From Molossus alvarezi (Eukaryota > Chordata > Mammalia > Chiroptera > Molossidae): DNA of 64,000 nucleotides. The translations under genes and the position numbers were made by a program. Shown here one piece after another: positions 59,089 to 64,000 of this stretch. The notes under the pieces are model-generated. The model ran no database searches. It saw only the letters and a program-made list of their open reading frames with translations, and was not told the origin of the DNA. Each line of letters opens with the position of its first letter. Positions within the stretch are counted from its first letter, which is position 1. The DNA is taken from assembly GCA_037176705.1 (NCBI GenBank), contig CM073889.1, positions 101,015,890 through 101,079,889 on the forward strand. Reading direction: 5' to 3'.

Positions 59089-59640
59089 ATAAAAGAGACA
59101 CAAAATCCCCCATTAATTTTCATTGTTATTTTACATATGCCACCCACAGAAACACCCTGCTTTCCACAAAGAAATTAGAATGTGTCGAACCTCTAACAGT
59201 ATGGTCATAGCCCTTAACAGGAAGCCCCAAAACACTTTTTAAATGATGATCTAGAGCTGAAAATGAAAGCAAATCTTATTCTTTGGATGAAATTATGGTC
59301 CACTCCACACCTAACAAAATCATAACTAACTGAGATACACTGAAAGGTCTGTCCCTGTATACATAATACCTGAAGGGGAAAGACAGGACATAAAAACTAT
59401 GAAACATATTTAGATGATAAAAGTAACAATAAATTCACTAATAATTTAATAGTATCTGCCAAAAGAGTTAACGGGCATTTAGACTTGATTAATCAGAAAG
59501 TACAGTGTCTAGAATCAGGGAGGTTCGAGTTCCAATCTAATTTGATGCTAGAGTACTATACTCATGGTCAGACTCAAAGAATAATCCTGATAAAATTGAC
59601 CTCATCAACAACAGAGAGCAATATAGAAAGCAGTAAAAAG
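59089..59640. other. No clear feature
   Basis: 59505-59560 has a faint MIR-like stretch (GAATCAGGGAGGTTCGAGTT). The rest is unassigned. Confidence 0.4.
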
Positions 59641-59651
59641 ATAAACTAAGA

Positions 59652-59900
59652 CCCTGGCCAGTGTTGTTCAGCGGTTAGAGCATTGGCCCATGCACTGAAG
59701 GGTCATGGGTTTGATTCCCGGTCAAGGGCACATACCTGGGTTGCAGGTTCAATCCCCAGCCCAGGCCGGGGTGCATACAAGAGGCAACCAATCTATGTCT
59801 GTCTGTCTCTCTCTCCTTCCTTCCTTCCCTCCCTCCCACTCTCTCTAAAAATCAATGGAAAAAATATCCTCAGTAGTCTCAGGTGAGGATAAACAACAAA
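59652..59900 (+). mobile_element. V1-like SINE
   Basis: TSD AAACTAAGA (59643-59651; right copy about 59902-59910). The 3' end contains a short duplicated piece (CCTCAGTAGTCTCAGGTGAG). Confidence 0.88.
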
Positions 59901-60044
59901 AAAACTAAGATCACATATACAAGGGGGTCAGTGAAACCCATTATAGCTGCCTCAAAACAATTCCTCAGTAATTAATAGTATTGGCTCAACTGTCTGCCAT
60001 GATGGACCCACAGCAGAACAGATTAAGCACAGGAAAGGGACCTG

Positions 60045-60190
60045 TACTACATGAGTGGTGCTGAAATGGACCAGCTATATCACAATCATGTAGAATGCTT
60101 ATTGAAAATATGTATGACTGGGTCCCACCTCATGTCTAATGACTCAGAAATTCCAAGGTGTAAGTACATGCATATGTGGTTTTTAAAAGC
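60045..60190 (+). mobile_element. MER5A-type hAT relic
   Basis: CCAGCTATATCACAATCATG, then GACTGGGTCCCACCTCATG, then TGACTCAGAAATTCCAAGG, fits MER5A as I recall it. Confidence 0.55.
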
Positions 60191-60990
60191 ATGACCTTTA
60201 TCATTATCTCTACCATTCCTGGAATTCTATGATTCATTTAAAAAAACACATTAATTAAAACTGTAGCATTCTTTTCTAAACAGTAAAGTAATATAGCAAC
60301 TGATTATTTTTCCATTTTCTCAGCATATTAGAGGAATTTCTAAACTACAAAATTATAGAGGAGAAGGAAACCATTTTTTCTTGGTATTGAAAAATTATAA
60401 CTAGAGGCTTGTTGGCCTGTACTATACATCTCACCGGATAAAGTCATGTATGAATGTACAATTCGTTCTAACCGCTTCCAGTGAAAGAAGCAAATCACAC
60501 TTGACACATGTAAAAATACTTTTTTAAAAAGAACAAAATCTATACAAGTTAATTTTCATTACTTTCTTTAACTACAGAAAAACTTACCAGTAGTAATTAA
60601 AAAGTATTACTAATTCCTCCAATTATTTTTGACACTTTGAGCAAACATCACCCAAGCACTCACTGTGTTCTGCAGGGCCGGTAATAAACAGAAAGGGTAT
60701 GTACTGCACCGTGGAGCATTTAGTCTGAGACAAATAAATTAGTAAGCGCAGACACAGAAAACCTAATTGTAAAATTCAACTTAAGAGCAACACAAATGTT
60801 ATTATATACTTACTAAAGGAGATTTTGAACTATAGCGGGAAATGTCTATTTCTGTACTTTTACTAAGGTATAACCAAATGCCTACCTAATTTGTTCTTAA
60901 GGGTAGTTGAATGTTCAGTTGACTGAAGTTGATAAGTAATACTGTGGCTGTGTAAGAAGATACTGTATCCCTTTTAGGAAGTACACATTC
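60191..60990. other. No clear feature
   Basis: 60640-60780 (ACTCACTGTGTTCTGCAGG and GTGGAGCATTTAGTCTGAG) may be an old mammal-wide repeat. Nothing coding. Confidence 0.35.
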
Positions 60991-61019
60991 AGGTATTTAG
61001 GGTTAAAGGGCCATGTATG

Positions 61020-61392
61020 TAAGTTACCCTCAAATGGTTTTTTAAAAAAACCATGTGCGCATGTGCACGCGCATACATACAATGATAAAGAGAGGGAAGG
61101 AGAGAATACAAATATAAAACAAATGAGATAAAATATTAAAAAATCAATCTGGATAAAGCAATATATATTTTTTCCTAATATTTTTATTTTTGGAACCTTT
61201 CTATATGTGTGACTTTTATTTCCAAATAAAGTTTTTTAAAAAGAGGAGGAGGGAGATAAGTGGGAAAATAATTAGTAAAATGTTGATAATTCTTGAAGAT
61301 AGGTTGTGGGTAGATAGGAGTTCACTGTACCATTTGCTCTACTTTTGCACATCTTTGAAATTTTCCATAATAAAATGTTAGAAAAAAAAAAT
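61020..61392 (+). mobile_element. Old L1 3' UTR
   Basis: AATAATTAGTAAAATGTTGA, then GATAGGAGTTCACTGTACCA, then TTGAAATTTTCCATAATAAA plus A-tail, is the classic end of an old L1. Confidence 0.75.
61050..61082. repeat. Alternating purine-pyrimidine tract
   Basis: CATGTGCGCATGTGCACGCG followed by CATACATACA, inside an old L1 3' end. Confidence 0.85.
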
Positions 61393-61679
61393 AAAGAGCA
61401 GATAAAATCATGTATGGAAGGTAGCTACTAAGGTGTCTGGCAAACAAAAGGCATTCAATAAATTACAGGCATGTTGCTATAATTGAGTTCACATCTACCT
61501 TGAGTGCAGACAAGTATTAGTTTTCGGTATTTACTTACATACAACAAGTATTAATTGAGAGTCCACAGATATAAGGTGCTCTGCTGGATACTACAGTGAA
61601 CAACGTCACAGAAGTCAAGCAGCAGCTTACAAATTTAAGAGTCAGGTGGTGACAATGAAAGACAAAACAGCAAAGCTCA

Positions 61680-61870
61680 GGAGTCAAAGAAACTAAGCTC
61701 AAGTGCAAAACAGCATCACCTCTTTCCTGTGTGATTTTAGACACTGTAATTTAATAACTAGGAACATCTCTACATCTATCACATTAAAAAGTAAAACCAT
61801 CTATTTCACAAGGTAGCTATGAGAATAAAGTGAGATGCACAAAAAGTTGCTCTGTAAACTCAGAAAGGTT
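61680..61870 (+). mobile_element. MIR relic
   Basis: ATCACCTCTTTCCTGTGTGA, then CACAAGGTAGCTATGAGAAT, then AAGTGAGATGCACAAAAAGT. Confidence 0.65.
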
Positions 61871-61879
61871 ATAAATATG

Positions 61880-63005
61880 TTAGCTCTTATTGTATTGTAT
61901 GTAGAGCCAATGTAGGGAGATGATGCTTCTACACAGTAATAACAAAAAGCAGAGTAAGAGCCATAGAAAAAGATCACAACCTGTTAGGAGGGAGAAAAGA
62001 AAGTCTTCATGGTGAAGGTGGTACTTGGGATAAAACTTTATGTATGGACGGGCAGAAAATCAAAGCGATAGAGAGGAGGAAGTAGGACTCCAGGTTAAAG
62101 AAATAACCCAAGCAAAGGCATGAAAAAGAGTGTCAGGCATGCAAAATGTAACAAAGTTTTGGCAGGCATCTAGGAAACAAATAATAGAATAACCAGAAAA
62201 AAATCTGTAAAAACGAGACTAAACTGGAAAAGGCCTTGCCTAACTCCTGTGAGGGCTCAGACATGTGGCTCACTACCCATCTGGACCCAGTTCTAGCACC
62301 AGGATTCTCAGCTTCCCCTGCTGGAGCCAACAAAACTTCACTATCAAAAACCATAAAGTTTTCCAAAATAAGGCATGCTGTTTCAAAGGAAATAATTTCA
62401 GCAAAACATACAATACACACACTGCTATGAAAGGAAATGCTTTCTATATCCATGAAAAATTCAATCCCAAGGAAAATGAACATAATCCAAAAGAGTTCAT
62501 AATTTGTATCTAGCCTTGCAACATAATTTCTTTTCAGTGAGGAACTTCCAAATCATATTCCCTCAAGCCCCTCAAGCCAATATTAAAGTAAGAAAATTCC
62601 ATAACTACCAACCAAAAGATCATCAAAAGGGATCACACAAAACTAAACTCAAATTGCTTTGTCAGTTTGACTGACTTTCCTAGAATGTGGCTTAATTCAA
62701 AATGATATATTGTGGTCAATTTTACAGTTTATTTTGCCCACAATACATAGCTTTGCTTCTTAGGAGAATGTCCTTTTGTTGTTTTTATAATCCTCTGAGT
62801 CGCATACTGTAAAATAATGACAATTACTCCATCATGATTTATACTTTTGCATGAATAGTTTTGTAACAATTTAGAAAGAAAGCTATGTAAAATGTGCTGT
62901 GACTATAGAACACTAAAAACCCTAACTATTTTAATACCCTTAACTAAATATTAAATTTTAAAATGGTGGGGGGGAAATATATAGTATCACTGAAAGTTAT
63001 ATGGA
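61880..63005. other. No clear feature
   Basis: 61970-62145 resembles the flank of an old mammal-wide repeat (AACCCAAGCAAAGGCATGAA). The remainder is unassigned. Confidence 0.35.
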
Positions 63006-63009
63006 AATA

Positions 63010-63135
63010 TTCTCAGAGATCATCTGTCCCAACCTTCTCATTCAAAAGGAACCGGGAGGTAGAAAAAATCAAGGGACTTCTTTCCAACACACTGCTAACT
63101 AGGTGGAAGTAGATCTCAAATTCAGAAGTCAAGTT
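63010..63135 (-). mobile_element. MIR-like relic
   Basis: AGAGATCATCTGTCCCAACC, then CTAACTAGGTGGAAGTAG, a decayed antisense MIR-class repeat. Confidence 0.5.
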
Positions 63136-63228
63136 TTTTGGCACCTGGTGCTGATGACACCATATGCCATCCTGGACTTCATTCTGATGACACATAACTT
63201 CAAGAAAAACTAAAACCACACGCAAATT

Positions 63229-63468
63229 GCCCTGGTCGGTTTGGCTCAGCAGGTACAGCCGCGGTTCAGAGAGACCTGGGTTCAGTTCCCACTAAGGTCA
63301 CGTACCTAGGTTGCAGTTTGTCCCCGGCCCCAGCTGGGGTTGTGTGGGAGGCAGCCTCTTGATGTGTCCCCTTCATGTTGATGTTTTTTTCTCTCTCCCT
63401 CCCACTCTATCTGAACAAGAATGGAAAAATGTCCTCAGGTGAGAATAAAAACAAAAACAAAACAAAAC
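63229..63468 (+). mobile_element. V1 SINE with small head deletion
   Basis: About ten bases are missing between the A box and the anticodon-like part (CAGCAGGTACAGCCGCGGTT). The tail is (AAAAC)n. Confidence 0.88.
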
Positions 63469-63643
63469 CTCAAATCAATGCTTGCTGCAAACAAATTGCA
63501 AAGTTTTGCCATTGTTTTGAAGAAAGCAGTTAATGATCTTTTACTATCTCCTCCCCAAAATCTCCAACCATATTGGACTATTAAAAAATACTCAGCTGTT
63601 AAATACCTATACCAGTGTAATAATAAAAAATAAAGTAAATATT

Positions 63644-63886
63644 GCCCTGGCCAGTTTGGTTCAGTAGTTAGAATGTTGGCTGGCAGACCAGAGAGTCTTG
63701 AGTTCGATTTGGGTCAAGGCAGGTACCTCCACTGTGGTTTGATCCCCGGTCCTGGTCAGAGTTGTGTGGGAGGCAGCCAATCAATGTGTCTCTCTCACAT
63801 CGATGTTTCTCTCTCCCTTCTTCCCTCCTTCCCCCCACTCTATCTGAAGATAAATGGAAAAATATCCTCAGGTGAGGATTTTTTAA
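63644..63886 (+). mobile_element. V1-like SINE
   Basis: TSD TAAAGTAAATATT (63631-63643) and AAAAGCAAATACT (63887-63899). Confidence 0.88.
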
Positions 63887-64000
63887 AAAAGCAAATACTA
63901 CTGGATTAATGAAGCCTTCCCACAGGACACAAGAAGCCATTCCTATGCTGCCTTCATGGCCATGAGTGAGCAAGCTGTGTACAGCCTCCTCACCTGAAAC

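Larger units (their letters stand above)
1..64000 (-). other. DYM: DYM (dymeclin) gene, internal part
   Basis: Five consecutive exons on the minus strand encode an uninterrupted stretch of dymeclin, a peripheral Golgi protein needed for Golgi organisation and secretion and, in humans, for skeletal and brain development (loss causes Dyggve-Melchior-Clausen syndrome). The window holds roughly residues 255-487 of a protein of about 669 residues; the numbering comes from my recall of the human sequence. Intron phases in order are 1, 1, 0, 0, 0, 2, and all fit. I looked for the preceding exon (ending near GLLYGLASGVA) and the following one (starting near LFSLLSKKHNK) and saw neither, so the first and last segments of the window are treated as introns. 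That DYM has very large introns in mammals is known and fits. The gene looks functional: no stop, frameshift or broken splice site is visible. Confidence 0.95.

Noticed and set aside
5033..63886. Many short open frames translating to repeated Ser/Leu-rich peptides
   Set aside because: They are translations of the same SINE sequence, mainly its CT-rich body, and recur wherever a V1 copy lies.
28543..64000. Upstream DYM exon ending near GLLYGLASGVA
   Set aside because: I scanned the minus strand for it and for its donor next to a TTGCCAC-type sequence and found no match; it probably lies beyond the window.

Overview
This window is mammalian, AT-rich, repeat-dense DNA from inside one gene. The gene is DYM, which encodes dymeclin, a Golgi-associated protein, and it runs on the minus strand. 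Five consecutive coding exons are present, at 28542-28360, 27030-26852, 25267-25142, 13233-13120 and 12132-12038 in transcription order. Every splice site is canonical, the phases agree, and the frame stays open for 697 coding bases, corresponding to about residues 255-487 of human dymeclin. I did not see the flanking DYM exons, so the ends of the window (1-12037 and 28543-64000) are read as parts of long introns. I found no second host gene.

The organism is a bat. About 47 copies of a tRNA-headed SINE of the VES type are scattered through the window, most with clear target-site duplications (TSDs). Two forms dominate. 'V1' is about 240 bp; its head carries the box GGTTCGGTTCCC and its 3' end reads roughly TCCTCGGGTGAGGATAAAA. 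'V2' is about 210 bp; its head has CACCAAGAGGTCGCCAGTTC and its 3' end reads roughly CTCTAAAAATCAATAAAG. This pairing points to a vespertilionid or miniopterid bat. I saw no Helitron and only one fairly young DNA transposon, so I do not push the identification to genus.

Layout: 1-12037 is intron with V1/V2 SINEs (including nested ones), MIRs, MER20, MER5A and an MLT1 LTR. 12038-13233 holds two exons. 13234-25141 is an 11.9 kb intron that contains a SINE nested in a SINE, a full-length but mutated L1 (14871-20807) with a 3'-transduced tail, an L1/HAL1-like relic, a SPIN-like hAT element and several SINEs. 25142-28542 holds three exons separated by short introns. 28543-64000 is intron with an old L1 cut up by later insertions (29080-32510), more SINEs, several L1 3' ends, MIRs, an L2-like pyrimidine-rich tract, an MLT1 LTR and two small DNA transposons.

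The notable observations are mobile-element mechanics rather than a new gene system: an L1 3' transduction defined by matching TSDs; one site hit twice by SINEs, leaving three TSD copies, the first insertion being only a tRNA-like head; a 62 bp insertion apparently copied in reverse from about 0.95 kb away; and back-to-back SINE pairs that share one TSD. I did not find an undescribed multi-gene system. Family names for old repeats come from recall of consensus sequences and carry matching confidence.
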